Shown here: positions 40,648 to 51,304 of the stretch, piece by piece
Layout of the letters: each line of letters starts with the position of its first letter
Position numbering within the stretch: position 1 is the first letter of the stretch
Assembly: GCA_949295915.1 (NCBI GenBank)
Contig: CASFNB010000010.1
Coordinates: 1-64,000 of the forward strand
Length of the DNA: 64,000 nt
Origin: an uncultured Pseudomonadota bacterium
GTDB lineage: Bacteria; Pseudomonadota; Alphaproteobacteria; RF32; CAG-239
Reading direction: 5' to 3'
Notes under the pieces: generated by a model
Seen by the model: the letters and a program-made list of their open reading frames with translations, nothing else
The model's database searches: none
Told to the model about the DNA's origin: nothing
Translations under genes and position numbers: made by a program

Positions 40648-41970
40648 TTAAAGTGAAGCTAACCAATTCTTTTTGCGTATATATAAATATGTCAGCAAAC
40701 TCAAAGCAGCGTTATAAGTGTGTTCGGTCAGCCAACAAACGGCAATATCTGCTTTAAGATAAACAACTATAAACCATACGGCAAAGGTATAAACAATCAA
40801 AGCTAACATTTCTAAACACATTGCGATTTTTGTTTCGCCGATACCGAAAATAACACCCAAGAATACAAAACCGGGAACAAGAGAAAAATAGGTCGTCATT
40901 GAAGAATAATAAGGCGGGATGGCTTGCATAATCAAGACGGTATCATCGGTATAAATCCGCATAATCCAAAACGGAGAAATGAGAAGTATGGCGGTGGCAA
41001 CCACGCCGCCGATATATCCGAGGACAATCATTTTACCGGCAGTAGCTTTAATTTCACATTCTCTGCCTGCACCATATAAGTTTCCGGTGATGGCATTGGC
41101 TGTTCCGAAAATGGCATTAATAATCATAAAGGGAAGAGCACTTACACTGCGCAAAATGTTAGAAATGGCGAGCTCGTTTTCTCCCAAATGTTCTACCGCT
41201 AACATGAAAAACAGCCAGGTCGCAAAAGAAACCAAATTTTGTAAAATGGTCCAAACGGAGATACGTAAAACTTTGTTGAGAGTTTTTAAATTGCGAAAAT
41301 ATGGAATGTCTAAGCCATATTTTTTATATGGTGTTTTACAAAAAGTATAAATAGCAAAGAAGATGGTAGAAGCAGCTTCGGCAAGAACGGATGCAATGGC
41401 GGCACCGGCAACGCCGAGTTCTGGAAAACCCCATTTTCCAAAAATGAGCAAATAGTCAAAAACAATGTTCATAAAAAGCATAACATATGCGTTAAGAGAC
41501 AAAACTTTTGTGTGTGTTGTGCCGATATAAAATGCTCTGAACATCACAATGGCAAAAGAAAAAATCAAGCCATAAGAACGTGGGTACAAATAATCAAGTG
41601 CGGATTGCAATACCAAAGGAGAAGAAATCAAATTTTTGAGTACAACGTCGGCATAAAAATGGATTCCCGCAATAAAGAACAAAGCAAAAATAAAAAGAAA
41701 AAACAAACCTTGATAAAAAATTTGCCCTATGCGGCGATACCGTTTTTCGCCGTTGTGCTGAGCAATATAAATTTGCGCCCCGATGGAGAAACCTTGTCCG
41801 AGCATAAATATCATCACATAAAAAATTCCGGCGATGGCAGAAGCACCAAGTTCAATTTTTCCTACCCTGCCTAAAAAAGCCGTATCTGTTAACCCGATGA
41901 GTTGTTGAATAATCATTCCCGTCAAAATGGGATATGCAATTTGCCAGATTCTTTTGTAATTATAAGTCAT
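40648..41970 (-). CDS. MATE-family efflux transporter
   Basis: 440 residues from the ATG at 41970; a GTG nine bases upstream is also possible, and neither has a clear ribosome site. About twelve membrane helices are seen. The start (IWQIAYPILTGMIIQQLIGLTD, partly given, then TAFLGRVGKIELGASAIAG) and the middle (FGTANAITGNLYGAGR) match the two-half MATE pattern (DTxxxGRxG, then GQxxGA-like). It exports drugs or metabolites using an ion gradient. It is monocistronic. Confidence 0.9.
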   Translation of the reverse strand: MTYNYKRIWQIAYPILTGMIIQQLIGLTDTAFLGRVGKIELGASAIAGIFYVMIFMLGQGFSIGAQIYIAQHNGEKRYRRIGQIFYQGLFFLFIFALFFIAGIHFYADVVLKNLISSPLVLQSALDYLYPRSYGLIFSFAIVMFRAFYIGTTHTKVLSLNAYVMLFMNIVFDYLLIFGKWGFPELGVAGAAIASVLAEAASTIFFAIYTFCKTPYKKYGLDIPYFRNLKTLNKVLRISVWTILQNLVSFATWLFFMLAVEHLGENELAISNILRSVSALPFMIINAIFGTANAITGNLYGAGRECEIKATAGKMIVLGYIGGVVATAILLISPFWIMRIYTDDTVLIMQAIPPYYSSMTTYFSLVPGFVFLGVIFGIGETKIAMCLEMLALIVYTFAVWFIVVYLKADIAVCWLTEHTYNAALSLLTYLYIRKKNWLASL

Positions 41971-42099
41971 AAAATTCACACAAGATATTTCCGAATGTCA
42001 TTAAAATATCATGCCGCATCGATATTGTCAAATTTGATAAGATGCTTGATTATTTGATTCGTTTTCATATACTGAAGAAAAAGTAAAACCGAGGCAAAA

Positions 42100-43419
42100 A
42101 TGTTCAAAAAATCAGAGGTGGAATTAACAAATTACAGTTTGGATTTATACCGAAAAAAAGACTATAAAAAAGCAGAAAAAATATGCCGCAAAATATTAGC
42201 AAAAAATCCAAACAACGATACTGTTTTAATCAATCTCGGAAACATTCTTTTTGTTCAAAAAAAATATCAAGAAGCCTTAGATTTTTACAAACAAGCAAAA
42301 CTCATCAAGCCGGATTCTTTTTTAGCGCTGGTTAATATTGCCAATGTATATTTGGAACAAGAAGATTATAAACTTGCCGAACAAACTTCGCGTGAAGCTT
42401 TGGTCTTGGATTCGCAAAATTATATGGCGCAAAATATCTTGGGAACGGCATTGTTGGAACAAGAGCAATATGGCGAGGCTTTGCCGATTTTACAGCAGGC
42501 TTTAAGTTCAAATAAGAATGATGCTTGGCTATATAATTATTTAAGCCGCTGCTACCAACAATTGGGAATGATAAAAGAGGCAATAGAAAGTGGTTGGCAG
42601 GCGCTTAAACTTTCACCGTTTGATGAAAGTCATCATATTAATTTTGGCTATATGCTTTATGAATTGTCTTTAGATTCTAAAGCCGAAATCATCCCAAAAT
42701 ATGCCTCCTTGTGGTTAGATCAATTTCCGGAAAATAAAATTGCCGAGCACATGGGCAAAGCTATCTTAAATCAGTCGATTCCCGAAGTTGCAAATGCAGA
42801 ATATATCAAAGAAATTTTTGATATTTTTGCGGCTGATTTTGATAAAGTTTTAACAGATTTGAATTATCAAACACCGCAAATTATTTCTCGTATTTTGCAA
42901 GAAATTTATGGGTTGGATTCGCAAAAAAAATTGCATATTTTAGATGCCGGTTGCGGTACCGGATTATGTGGTAAATTTTTAAAACCCTATGCTCGATTCT
43001 TTGGTTTGGATGGCGTAGATTTATCTCAAGGAATGTTGCAGGAAGCTCAAAAGAAAAGAATGTATAATAGATTGTTTTGCCAAGATATTCTCTCTCTTTT
43101 AAATGAGAAAAGGAACAGCTATGATTTGATTGTTTCTGCCGATGTTTTAACCTATTTCGGCAATCTGGATTCTCTTTTTTCAAGCATAAAAAAAACCCTT
43201 AAAAAAGGCGGGCGTTTTGTCTTCAGTATCACGTCAAATGATGAAAATGAGAATGATTACATTTTACACAAGTCTGGACGTTATAAACATCACTTAAGAT
43301 ATGTTGTTTCTTTGCTTAAAAAAAATGGATTCGATATTGAAAAAGAAGAATATTGCAGCTTAAGAAAAGAGGCTTTGCAAGATGTGAAAGGCTACGTCAT
43401 TTCAGCCATCAGCGCATAA
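42100..43419 (+). CDS. TPR-repeat protein with SAM-dependent methyltransferase domain
   Basis: 439 residues. Residues about 1-190 hold four to five TPR units (SLDLYRKKDYKKAEKICRK, VLINLGNILFVQKKYQEAL, VNIANVYLEQEDYKLAE, NYLSRCYQQLGMIKEA). Residues about 245-439 form a class I methyltransferase with motif I LDAGCGTGLCGKFL, YDLIVSADVLTYFGNL and LKKGGRFVFSI. The combination resembles predicted TPR methyltransferases (COG4976 type) common in Alphaproteobacteria. The substrate is unknown; TPRs suggest a protein partner. Confidence 0.85.
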   Translation: MFKKSEVELTNYSLDLYRKKDYKKAEKICRKILAKNPNNDTVLINLGNILFVQKKYQEALDFYKQAKLIKPDSFLALVNIANVYLEQEDYKLAEQTSREALVLDSQNYMAQNILGTALLEQEQYGEALPILQQALSSNKNDAWLYNYLSRCYQQLGMIKEAIESGWQALKLSPFDESHHINFGYMLYELSLDSKAEIIPKYASLWLDQFPENKIAEHMGKAILNQSIPEVANAEYIKEIFDIFAADFDKVLTDLNYQTPQIISRILQEIYGLDSQKKLHILDAGCGTGLCGKFLKPYARFFGLDGVDLSQGMLQEAQKKRMYNRLFCQDILSLLNEKRNSYDLIVSADVLTYFGNLDSLFSSIKKTLKKGGRFVFSITSNDENENDYILHKSGRYKHHLRYVVSLLKKNGFDIEKEEYCSLRKEALQDVKGYVISAISA

Positions 43420-43452
43420 AAAAACTCTTGCCGAATAAGCAAGAGTTTTTTT
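43418..43452. terminator. Bidirectional terminator
   Basis: AAAAAAACTCTTG (43418-43430) pairs with CAAGAGTTTTTTT (43440-43452). It serves the TPR-methyltransferase gene and the convergent DUF2934 gene. Confidence 0.85.
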
Positions 43453-43468
43453 TACAAAACCTAAAAAA

Positions 43469-43717
43469 TTACTTTGATTTTTTAGAAGCAGATGCAGATT
43501 TGCAAGCTGCGGATTTTGTAGATTTAGAACAAGAAGTCTTGCTGGAAGAAGTCTTGGAAGAACAAGAAGACTTAGAGCAAGAATTTTTGTTGTTGCAGTT
43601 AGAGAGTTGCTCAACGGCCATAGCCCAGAAATATTCATCTTGACCATTAGGACAACCGGCATTTTGCCAATTGTAATAAGCAGCTTCTCTGATAGCATCT
43701 TCATTAAATTTAACCAT
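43469..43717 (-). CDS. DUF2934 protein with Cys/Ser/Lys-rich tail
   Basis: 82 residues from the ATG at 43717, with GGAG six bases upstream. Residues 5-40 (EDAIREAAYYNWQNAGCPNG, then DEYFWAMAVEQL) match the DUF2934 helix-loop-helix. The last 42 residues are a low-complexity tail with eight cysteines among Ser, Lys and Thr (NCNNKNSCSKSSCSSK and so on). The tail could bind metal, cross-link or bind nucleic acid; none of this is shown. Function of DUF2934 is unknown. Confidence 0.75.
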   Translation of the reverse strand: MVKFNEDAIREAAYYNWQNAGCPNGQDEYFWAMAVEQLSNCNNKNSCSKSSCSSKTSSSKTSCSKSTKSAACKSASASKKSK

Positions 43718-43933
43718 AATAAACTCCAATAAAACAATGTTTTCACATACAACAAATACTATATAACCAAAATTTTATACGTCAATAGGTAATAGCTTGA
43801 AAAAGTGCAATTTGTAAAATAAAATTTATAAGTAAGGATATTCTCTTGCAATTAAGAATTTATCATTTATAGATTAGCTAAGAAAAGTGAAAAAATTTTT
43901 AAGATCTTGGACTAAAAAATCAGGAGTATATTT

Positions 43934-46132
43934 ATGGAAAATTTATTGTCTAAAGAAGAGATGGAAGCCATTATCAACGGTGACCATGGCAATCCTTTTG
44001 CCGTTCTGGGAATACACAAAGATAAAGGTTCAAAAGAAGTCTTTATCAGAACCTATCAACCCCATGCACAATCAGTGGAATTGATTGATGAAAATGGCAA
44101 TTCTTTAGGCTTTTTTACCAAACTTGATGAGAGAGGATTCTTTCAAATCAATTTGGGTCCGAGAGAAAATTTCAAATACAAATTAAAAATCGAAAATGAC
44201 ATCAATCAATTTTACACCATTCATGATACATATAGCTTCCCGTCAGTTTTAGGTGATATTGATATCTATCTTTTGGCAGAAGGCAATCACTTGGATATGT
44301 ATAAAAAACTTGGTGCTCATGTTAATGAAATTAACGGTGTAAAAGGTGTTAGTTTCGCCGTCTGGGCACCGAATGCCAAACGTGTCAGTGTTGTCGGAAA
44401 TTTCAACAACTGGGATGGTCGTACCTATGTTATGCGCAAGCAACTGTCTTGCGGTGTTTGGGATATTTTCATTCCCGAATTGCAAGAAGGCGAAATTTAT
44501 AAATATGAAATCAAAACCCAAGAAGATTATATTTTGACTAAATCTGATCCGGTGGCTTTCTATTCTGAGATCCGTCCAAAAACAGCATCAATCGTCTATG
44601 ATATCAACAAATATCATTGGAGCGATGAAGCATGGATGGAATATCGTGAAGAATATAACAGTTTTGATAAACCGATGTCCATTTATGAGGTTCACGCCGG
44701 TTCATGGAGAAGAAAAGGCGAAAACGGATGCGAATATTTAACCTATCGCGAATTGGCAGATAGATTGGTTCCGTATGTGGTTAACATGGGCTTTACGCAT
44801 GTTGAGTTTTTACCTTTGACCGAACACCCGTTGGATGCTTCTTGGGGCTATCAGGTAACGGGTATGTTTGCACCGACATCTCGTTTCGGTACACCGGATG
44901 ATTTCCGCTATATGATAGATATGTTCCATCAGGCCGGTATAGGCGTGATAATGGACTGGGTACCGGCACACTTCCCGAAAGACGGACATGGCTTAGTTGA
45001 GTTTGATGGTACACATTTGTATGAACACGCCGACCCGAGAAAAGGTGAACACACCGATTGGGGAACAAAAATTTATAACTATGGTCGTACCGAAGTATGC
45101 AACTTCTTATGTGCAAGTGCTTTATATTGGTTAAAAGAATATCATATTGACGGTTTGCGTGTTGATGCCGTTGCTTCCATGCTGTATCTGGATTATTCAC
45201 GTAAAAACGGCGAGTGGATTCCCAATATTTACGGTGGTAATGAAAATTTGGAAGCCATTTCTTTCTTGAGAAAAATGAATGAACTGGCTTATGGACAAGT
45301 AAAAGGTGCCGTAACCGTTGCCGAAGAGTCAACGGCATGGCCGATGGTTTCTCGTCCGACATCTATGGGCGGTTTGGGCTTTGGCTATAAATGGAATATG
45401 GGTTGGATGAATGATACTTTGAAATATATCAGTCACGATCCCGTTCACAGAAAATATCACCATGGTATGCTGACGTTCGGTTTGCTCTATGCTTTTAATG
45501 AAAACTTTATTTTGCCGATATCTCATGATGAAGTTGTCCACGGCAAAGGTTCAATGCTTTCTAAAATGCCGGGAGACGAGTGGCAAAAATTTGCTAACTT
45601 AAGAGCCTATTACGGCTTTATGTTTACCCACCCCGGAAAGAAACTGTTGTTCATGGGCTGTGAGTTTGGACAAGATTGGGAATGGAATGCCGAAGAAAGT
45701 TTGCGCTGGCATTTATTGGAATATCCGATGTATAAAGGTATGCAAAATTGCGTGCGCGATTTGAACTTAATGTACAAAGGCAATCCGGCTTTCTATGAAG
45801 TAGATTTTGACTATCGTGGTTTTGAGTGGATTGACCATAGCAATGCTGATGACAGTGTCATTTCTTATATGCGTAAGGCTCATGACCCGAGAGATTATAT
45901 GATAGTCATTTCAAACTTCACGCCGGTCGTTCGTCATGATTATCGTATCGGGGTTAATGAACTGTGCCAATATCAAGAAATTTTCAACAGTGATGATAAA
46001 AATTATTGGGGCAGTGGGGTTAAAAACGAAGGAATGCTGCAAGCAGAAACACAAGATTGGAACTGCAAGCCATATTCAATAAAATTAACCTTACCGCCGC
46101 TCTCAACCATTGTCTTGAAACCGATAAGATAA
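43934..46132 (+). CDS. glgB: 1,4-alpha-glucan branching enzyme
   Basis: 732 residues, normal for GlgB. The N-terminal CBM48-like regions ([33 protein letters not shown]) precede a GH13 barrel. Catalytic residues are in [15 protein letters not shown] (nucleophile Asp), [10 protein letters not shown] (acid/base Glu) and [29 protein letters not shown] is GlgB-specific. It makes alpha-1,6 branches in glycogen. It is the first gene of an operon with glgX and malQ, spaced 22 and 19 bases. AGGAG precedes the ATG. Confidence 0.97.
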   Translation: MENLLSKEEMEAIINGDHGNPFAVLGIHKDKGSKEVFIRTYQPHAQSVELIDENGNSLGFFTKLDERGFFQINLGPRENFKYKLKIENDINQFYTIHDTYSFPSVLGDIDIYLLAEGNHLDMYKKLGAHVNEINGVKGVSFAVWAPNAKRVSVVGNFNNWDGRTYVMRKQLSCGVWDIFIPELQEGEIYKYEIKTQEDYILTKSDPVAFYSEIRPKTASIVYDINKYHWSDEAWMEYREEYNSFDKPMSIYEVHAGSWRRKGENGCEYLTYRELADRLVPYVVNMGFTHVEFLPLTEHPLDASWGYQVTGMFAPTSRFGTPDDFRYMIDMFHQAGIGVIMDWVPAHFPKDGHGLVEFDGTHLYEHADPRKGEHTDWGTKIYNYGRTEVCNFLCASALYWLKEYHIDGLRVDAVASMLYLDYSRKNGEWIPNIYGGNENLEAISFLRKMNELAYGQVKGAVTVAEESTAWPMVSRPTSMGGLGFGYKWNMGWMNDTLKYISHDPVHRKYHHGMLTFGLLYAFNENFILPISHDEVVHGKGSMLSKMPGDEWQKFANLRAYYGFMFTHPGKKLLFMGCEFGQDWEWNAEESLRWHLLEYPMYKGMQNCVRDLNLMYKGNPAFYEVDFDYRGFEWIDHSNADDSVISYMRKAHDPRDYMIVISNFTPVVRHDYRIGVNELCQYQEIFNSDDKNYWGSGVKNEGMLQAETQDWNCKPYSIKLTLPPLSTIVLKPIR

Positions 46133-46154
46133 AAGCCAAAAGCAGGAGAACAAA

Positions 46155-48233
46155 ATGGCAAAAATCAAACCACATCAGGGAAAACCTTATCCCTTAGGTT
46201 CGCATTATGACGGACATGGTGTGAACTTTGCCTTGTTCTCTGCTTATGCTGAGAAAGTTGAACTTTGCCTGTTTGATGAAACAGGTATCAATGAAACGGA
46301 ACGTTTTGAGATAACCGAAAGCGATAACAATATTTGGCATATTTATTTACCCAATATCAAACCCGATCAAGTTTATGGTTATCGTGTTTATGGTCCATAT
46401 AAACCGGAAGAAGGACATCGCTTCAATCATAATAAATTGTTGATAGACCCGTACGGCAAAAAGCTTGTCGGTAAACTGATATGGCATAAGGCATTGTTCG
46501 GCTACGATGTTGATAGTCCCGATAAAGACTTATCATTTAGTGAATTGGATAGTGCACCATACGTACCAAAATCGGTTGTTGTGGACGATAATTATGATTG
46601 GGAAGGGGATCTCCATCCCAATACGGCGTTTGAAGATACGGTTGTTTATGAAACACATTTACGCGGTTATACCAAACTTCATCCCAAAGTGGCGGATTCT
46701 AAGCGCGGAACTTTTGCCGGATTTAATAATAAATCCGTATTGCATTACCTCAAGTGGTTAGGTATCAGTGCGGTAGAATTTTTGCCGATACATGCTTTTT
46801 TTGGTAACCGTCATAAAAAGGGATTTGTCAAAGACAATTATTGGGGCTATGAGAGTTTCAGTTTTTTTGCCCCCGAACAAAACTATCTTGCTGGAAATGA
46901 TTTGTCCGAAATCAAAGATATGGTGAAAGCACTTCATAAGCGCGGAATAGAAGTTTTCTTGGATGTTGTCTATAATCATACCGGAGAAGGCAATCAGTTA
47001 GGTCCGACAATCTGCTATCGCGGCATAGATAATGTCAGTTACTATTGCCTCAATAAAGAAAATAAAAGATATTACTATGATTCCACAGGTTGTGGAGCAT
47101 CATTCAATTTAGAAAATCCCTATGTTTTAAAACTGGTAACCGATTCTTTGCGCTATTGGTATGAAGAAATGCACGTTGATGGTTTTAGATTTGATTTGGC
47201 AACCACTCTCTGCCGAATGAATACGGAGTTTAAACAAGAATGCGGGTTCTTATACGCCGTAAAACAAGATCCGGTTTTATGCCGCGCCAAGTTGATTGCC
47301 GAACCATGGGATATTGGTTACGGCGGATATCAAGTCGGAGCATTTATGTCTGGCTGGGCAGAGTGGAATGATAAGTTTAGAGATGTTGTTCGTCGTTTTT
47401 GGAAAGGTGATGAAGGGCAGGTTGCAGCGTTGGCCAGTCGTATTGCCGGCTCCAGCGATACATTTAATCATAGTGGCAGAAATATTTGGAGCAGTGTCAA
47501 TTTTGTCACTGCGCATGATGGTTTCTGTATGCGCGATTTAGTGAGCTACAATCAAAAACATAATCTGGCAAATAATGAAAATAACCGAGACGGAACAGAT
47601 AGTAATTGGAGCTGGAATTCCGGTATCGAAGGAGAAACGGATAATTCGGTTATAATAGATAATCGTATCAACCGTATAAAAGCCATGTTTTCAACTCTGT
47701 TACTATCCTTCGGCACCCCGATGATGGTTGCGGGAGATGAACTTTGCCATACCAATATGGGAAATAACAATCCCTATTGTCAGGATAATTCTATTACATG
47801 GATAAATTGGGAAGGCTTAAATCGCGTAGATAGACGAGTTGCACATTTTGTTAAAAAAGTAATACGTTTGAGAAAGCAATTAAACATTTTCAGACGAAAA
47901 AGATTTTTTACCGGCTTGCCCTTGGATAAAAGCAAAATAAAAGATATAACATGGTACAATGAAACAGGGCAGTCGATGAACACGCAAGATTGGAACGACG
48001 GACACAGAAAGAGTCTGGCTTACAGTGTCTACAACGGGAAAAAATATGTTTTTTGTGTATTAAATGCAGATGCAAAAGATATAAATTGGCAGTTGCCGGA
48101 CATAGATAAAAAATATGCATGGGAGTTACTCTTTGACAGTTCAGAAAGATTTGTGGCCAAAGCAGCAATTTGCAGCAATCAAAAAATTACGATTCCGTCA
48201 TGGAGCGTACTATTATTTGAAATTGAAAAATAA
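46155..48233 (+). CDS. glgX: Glycogen debranching enzyme GlgX
   Basis: 692 residues. The N-terminus GKPYPLGSHYDGHGVNFALFS and the motifs ETHLRGYTKLHP, DVVYNHTGEGN, HVDGFRFDLATTL (nucleophile), LIAEPWDIG (acid/base) and NFVTAHDGF are those of GlgX/isoamylase-type GH13 enzymes. It removes alpha-1,6-linked branches from limit dextrins. AGGAG precedes the ATG. It lies in the middle of the glgB-glgX-malQ operon and is one functional step between branching and maltodextrin use. Confidence 0.96.
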   Translation: MAKIKPHQGKPYPLGSHYDGHGVNFALFSAYAEKVELCLFDETGINETERFEITESDNNIWHIYLPNIKPDQVYGYRVYGPYKPEEGHRFNHNKLLIDPYGKKLVGKLIWHKALFGYDVDSPDKDLSFSELDSAPYVPKSVVVDDNYDWEGDLHPNTAFEDTVVYETHLRGYTKLHPKVADSKRGTFAGFNNKSVLHYLKWLGISAVEFLPIHAFFGNRHKKGFVKDNYWGYESFSFFAPEQNYLAGNDLSEIKDMVKALHKRGIEVFLDVVYNHTGEGNQLGPTICYRGIDNVSYYCLNKENKRYYYDSTGCGASFNLENPYVLKLVTDSLRYWYEEMHVDGFRFDLATTLCRMNTEFKQECGFLYAVKQDPVLCRAKLIAEPWDIGYGGYQVGAFMSGWAEWNDKFRDVVRRFWKGDEGQVAALASRIAGSSDTFNHSGRNIWSSVNFVTAHDGFCMRDLVSYNQKHNLANNENNRDGTDSNWSWNSGIEGETDNSVIIDNRINRIKAMFSTLLLSFGTPMMVAGDELCHTNMGNNNPYCQDNSITWINWEGLNRVDRRVAHFVKKVIRLRKQLNIFRRKRFFTGLPLDKSKIKDITWYNETGQSMNTQDWNDGHRKSLAYSVYNGKKYVFCVLNADAKDINWQLPDIDKKYAWELLFDSSERFVAKAAICSNQKITIPSWSVLLFEIEK

Positions 48234-48252
48234 GAGATTGGAGTAATTTTAA

Positions 48253-50403
48253 ATGAACAGCGCATTAGAGATTTTAGCTGAGAAATTAGGAATAGCCACA
48301 AGTTTTTTAGATGGCAGCCAAGAAAGAAAAGAACATCTGGTTGATGAAAAAACAATACGGTTTTTTGCCGAAAAAATGGGCTATAAAGCCGGTACGGAAG
48401 AAGAAATACAAAATTCAATATTGCAATATGATAAAAAGCGTTGGCAACAGTCTCTTGAAAAAATATATGTCGTAGATCAAGAAAACGTAAAATTTGATTT
48501 AGTTATTCCGGCAGAATATCAAACGGGCAAGTTTTCGGTTCTGTTAAGCCCGAGTAAACAACAAAATTATTCTCCGGTTTCTTTTGAAATATTCAATACC
48601 GAAGAGTATCAGTTGATTGGAAAAACGCGCTATGTTCGTTTGCAATTTGTCATAACCGAACATTTGGATATAGGATATTATGACTTAGAATTGCAGGTTG
48701 AAAATAAGCATTATAAGAGTCTTTTAGCAATATGTCCGAAAACATGTTGGCAAAATGAGGCTTTAAATAAAAAGACATGGGGCTTTGCCATACAATTATA
48801 TTCATTAAGAAGTGAACGAAACTGGGGTGTCGGTGATTTTACCGATTTAAAGAATTTTGCCCAAATGGCAGCAAAGTCCGGTGCTGATATAATAGGTTTG
48901 AATCCGTTAAATGTTTTGTGCCATGATTATCCTGAAAATGCCAGCCCGTATCAGTCTATCAGCAGAATGTATTTAAATCCGATTTATATAGATGTTGAGG
49001 CAATGCCGGAATTTAAAGCTGAAGATTTGGCAGAAATAAAGAATGATATTGAGGAGTTTCGTCAAAGTGAGCTTATTCAATATGAGCATATCTATCCTCT
49101 GAAGGTAAGAATGCTGAGAAGATGCTATGATAGATTCAAACAAACCCCGAATACGTTACGATATCAAGAATTTGAAAATTATGTTATAGCAGAAGGCAGT
49201 GAGCTGGAGCGTTTGGCCGTATTTCAAAGTTTGTACCACAAATATACACAAGAAAGCATCGGAAATTGGCGTTCATGGCCGGAAGAATATCAAAGTCCGA
49301 ATTCTTTGGCGGTCAAAGAATATGCCAAAGAAAATGTTGATGAGATTAATTTTTTCAAATTTATGCAATATGAGGCATCACGCCAATTTGAACAAGCAGC
49401 AAAAGCTGTAAAAGACAGTGGCATGAAAATAGGTTTATACCGCGATTTAGCCGTTGGTGTCGGACAAGACAGTGCCGAGGTATGGAGTGAGCCGGAATTA
49501 TTCTTTAAGGATGCAGGAGCCGGAGCTCCGCCGGATGCTTTGTTTCCGGCGGGACAAGAATGGGCACTAGGCGCGTTCATCCCGAGTGCATTAAAAGAGA
49601 CGGCCTATAAACCGTTTATAAAAATCTTACGGGCCAATATGCACAACTCCGGAGCATTAAGAATAGACCATGTTATGAGCCTGATGCGTTTATTTATAAT
49701 TTCTGAAAAATTAAAGGAAGGCACATATATTTATTACAATTTCAAAGATATGCTGAATATAGTAGCACTGGAAAGTGTTTTGAATCAATGTTCGGTAGTC
49801 GGAGAAAGTATCGGTAATGTACCGGATGGCTTTTTGGATGCTCTGGAAGCCAAAAATATATACGCATTGAGTGTCTTATGGTCAGAAAGATATAATGATG
49901 GCTGGGGGGATTTTAAAATGCCTGAGGCTTATCCTCCGCGAGCATTCGCATCAATAGGTACGCATGATATGTCTCCTCTGAAGATGTGGTGGTTTGGTTA
50001 TGATATAGAATTGTCATATCAATTAGGAATAATAGAGAATGAAGAGCAACGCAATGCTTCTTATAAAGGAAGAGAAAACGACAGATGGCGTTTATTGAAA
50101 GTATTGGATGCCTCGGGGGTTTGGCCGAAAGACAAACCAAGACAAGGTAATTATATCTATGGAGAAGGATATCCTGAAGGAATCGAAGAGGCAGCCAATG
50201 CTTATATGGCCAAAACCACATGTCCTGTCTTTTTAGCAGAATTAGAAAATATTTTACATGTTGAAAAACGCCAAAATCTTCCCGGCACAGATAGAGACAA
50301 ACATCCAAACTGGAGAAGACGTATACCTGTTTCTTTAGAAAAATTGGCAACGGATATTGCTTATATCCGCAATATCAAAGCCATAAGCGAAATTCGCAAA
50401 TAA
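48253..50403 (+). CDS. malQ: 4-alpha-glucanotransferase (amylomaltase)
   Basis: 716 residues, the long MalQ form with an N-terminal extension of about 140 residues. GH77 motifs follow: WGFAIQLYSLRSERNWGVGD, GLNPLN, ENASPYQSISRMYLNPIYID, then GLYRDLAVGVGQDSAEVW, GALRIDHVMSLMRLF (nucleophile), VVGESIGNVPDGF (acid/base; the family usually has GEDLG) and GTHDMSPLKMWW. It rearranges maltodextrins. It ends the operon and is followed by a strong terminator. The ATG has a GGAG site upstream. Confidence 0.93.
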   Translation: MNSALEILAEKLGIATSFLDGSQERKEHLVDEKTIRFFAEKMGYKAGTEEEIQNSILQYDKKRWQQSLEKIYVVDQENVKFDLVIPAEYQTGKFSVLLSPSKQQNYSPVSFEIFNTEEYQLIGKTRYVRLQFVITEHLDIGYYDLELQVENKHYKSLLAICPKTCWQNEALNKKTWGFAIQLYSLRSERNWGVGDFTDLKNFAQMAAKSGADIIGLNPLNVLCHDYPENASPYQSISRMYLNPIYIDVEAMPEFKAEDLAEIKNDIEEFRQSELIQYEHIYPLKVRMLRRCYDRFKQTPNTLRYQEFENYVIAEGSELERLAVFQSLYHKYTQESIGNWRSWPEEYQSPNSLAVKEYAKENVDEINFFKFMQYEASRQFEQAAKAVKDSGMKIGLYRDLAVGVGQDSAEVWSEPELFFKDAGAGAPPDALFPAGQEWALGAFIPSALKETAYKPFIKILRANMHNSGALRIDHVMSLMRLFIISEKLKEGTYIYYNFKDMLNIVALESVLNQCSVVGESIGNVPDGFLDALEAKNIYALSVLWSERYNDGWGDFKMPEAYPPRAFASIGTHDMSPLKMWWFGYDIELSYQLGIIENEEQRNASYKGRENDRWRLLKVLDASGVWPKDKPRQGNYIYGEGYPEGIEEAANAYMAKTTCPVFLAELENILHVEKRQNLPGTDRDKHPNWRRRIPVSLEKLATDIAYIRNIKAISEIRK

Positions 50404-50422
50404 TAGTTTGTTGAAAATCAAT

Positions 50423-50456
50423 AAAAAAGCCGTCAGAAAAGACGGCTTTTTTATTG
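50423..50456 (+). terminator. Terminator of the glg operon
   Basis: AAAAAAGCCGTC (50423-50434), six-base loop, GACGGCTTTTTT (50441-50452). Confidence 0.88.
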
Positions 50457-50476
50457 ATGAACGAGAATAATAAAAA

Positions 50477-50505
50477 AAAGTCCTGCAAGGAGCAGGACTT
50501 TAAAG
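50477..50505 (-). terminator. Terminator of ctrA
   Basis: AAAGTCCTGC (50477-50486), five-base loop, GCAGGACTTT (50492-50501), with T's on the - strand. Confidence 0.8.
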
Positions 50506-50516
50506 AAAACAATGTT

Positions 50517-51203
50517 TTATTTTTTTTCATCAGGATCGCGTAAAACATAACCTCGCCCCCAGACGGTTTCAATATAGTTTTTACCGCCGGAAGCTTTTTC
50601 CAATTTTTTGCGAAGTTTACAGATAAACACGTCAATAATTTTGAGTTCGGGTTCATCAATACCGCCATAAAGGTGGTTTAAGAATTGGTCTTTATTAAGA
50701 GTAGAACCTTTGCGCAAAGACAAGAGCTCCATAATGCCATATTCTTTTCCGGTAAGGTGCAAAGTTTTGGTGCCTACGGTAACTGTTTGTGTATCCAAAT
50801 TTACTTCTACGGCACCGGTACGGATAATGGAGTTTGAGTGCCCTTTTGAACGTCTGACCACGGCCTGAATGCGCGCTAAAAGCTCTGATTTATCAAAAGG
50901 CTTGGTTAGGTAATCATCAGCACCATATCCCAAGCCTTTAACTTTTTTATCAGGTTCTGTCAAACCGGAAAGAATGAGAACCGGCGTATTAACTTTAGCC
51001 GCGCGAAGGCTCTTCAAAACTTCATATCCGTTCATATCCGGCAACATCAAATCTAAAATGATAATATCATAATCGTACAATTTACCGATTTCCAAGCCAT
51101 CTTCCCCCAAATCGGTAGTATCTACAATCATGCCTTCTTTCTTAAGCATGGTTTCAATACTTTGAGAAATGGCATAATCATCTTCAACTAACAAAACGCG
51201 CAT
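50517..51203 (-). CDS. ctrA: Cell-cycle master response regulator CtrA
   Basis: 228 residues from the ATG at 51203 (GAGG upstream), giving the canonical start MRVLLVEDD. The receiver has the phospho-acceptor Asp in [16 protein letters not shown] and the Lys in [15 protein letters not shown]. The output domain contains the highly conserved CtrA block, seen in pieces as [47 protein letters not shown] and CKLRKKL. CtrA controls cell division, flagellar and DNA-replication genes in Alphaproteobacteria. It is divergent from fliI. Autoregulation is likely given the TTAA cluster between them. Confidence 0.97.
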   Translation of the reverse strand: MRVLLVEDDYAISQSIETMLKKEGMIVDTTDLGEDGLEIGKLYDYDIIILDLMLPDMNGYEVLKSLRAAKVNTPVLILSGLTEPDKKVKGLGYGADDYLTKPFDKSELLARIQAVVRRSKGHSNSIIRTGAVEVNLDTQTVTVGTKTLHLTGKEYGIMELLSLRKGSTLNKDQFLNHLYGGIDEPELKIIDVFICKLRKKLEKASGGKNYIETVWGRGYVLRDPDEKK

Positions 51204-51260
51204 CGACAACATCCTCAAAAAACGTTAGAACCAATATGTAAGCATCATATATTCTAAAAT

Positions 51261-51304
51261 TTAATTTGTTAACTTTTTTAACGAGGTTGTTAATAATTAT
51301 TAAC
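51261..51304. promoter_or_regulatory. TTAA(C) cluster between ctrA and fliI
   Basis: TTAA half-sites start at 51261, 51269, 51278, 51290 and 51300; those at 51269, 51278 and 51300 are full TTAAC. None of the pairs has the textbook seven-base gap, but the density is high and CtrA half-sites are TTAA(C). It may be a CtrA-bound control region. AT-rich sequence makes chance matches possible. Confidence 0.4.

Noticed and set aside
44793-45362. 189-codon antisense frame inside glgB
   Set aside because: glgB is complete with all catalytic motifs; the antisense frame has no ribosome site and unlikely composition.
51261-51304. Canonical CtrA box (TTAA-N7-TTAA)
   Set aside because: None of the five TTAA pairs has a seven-base gap, so only a general TTAA cluster is reported.
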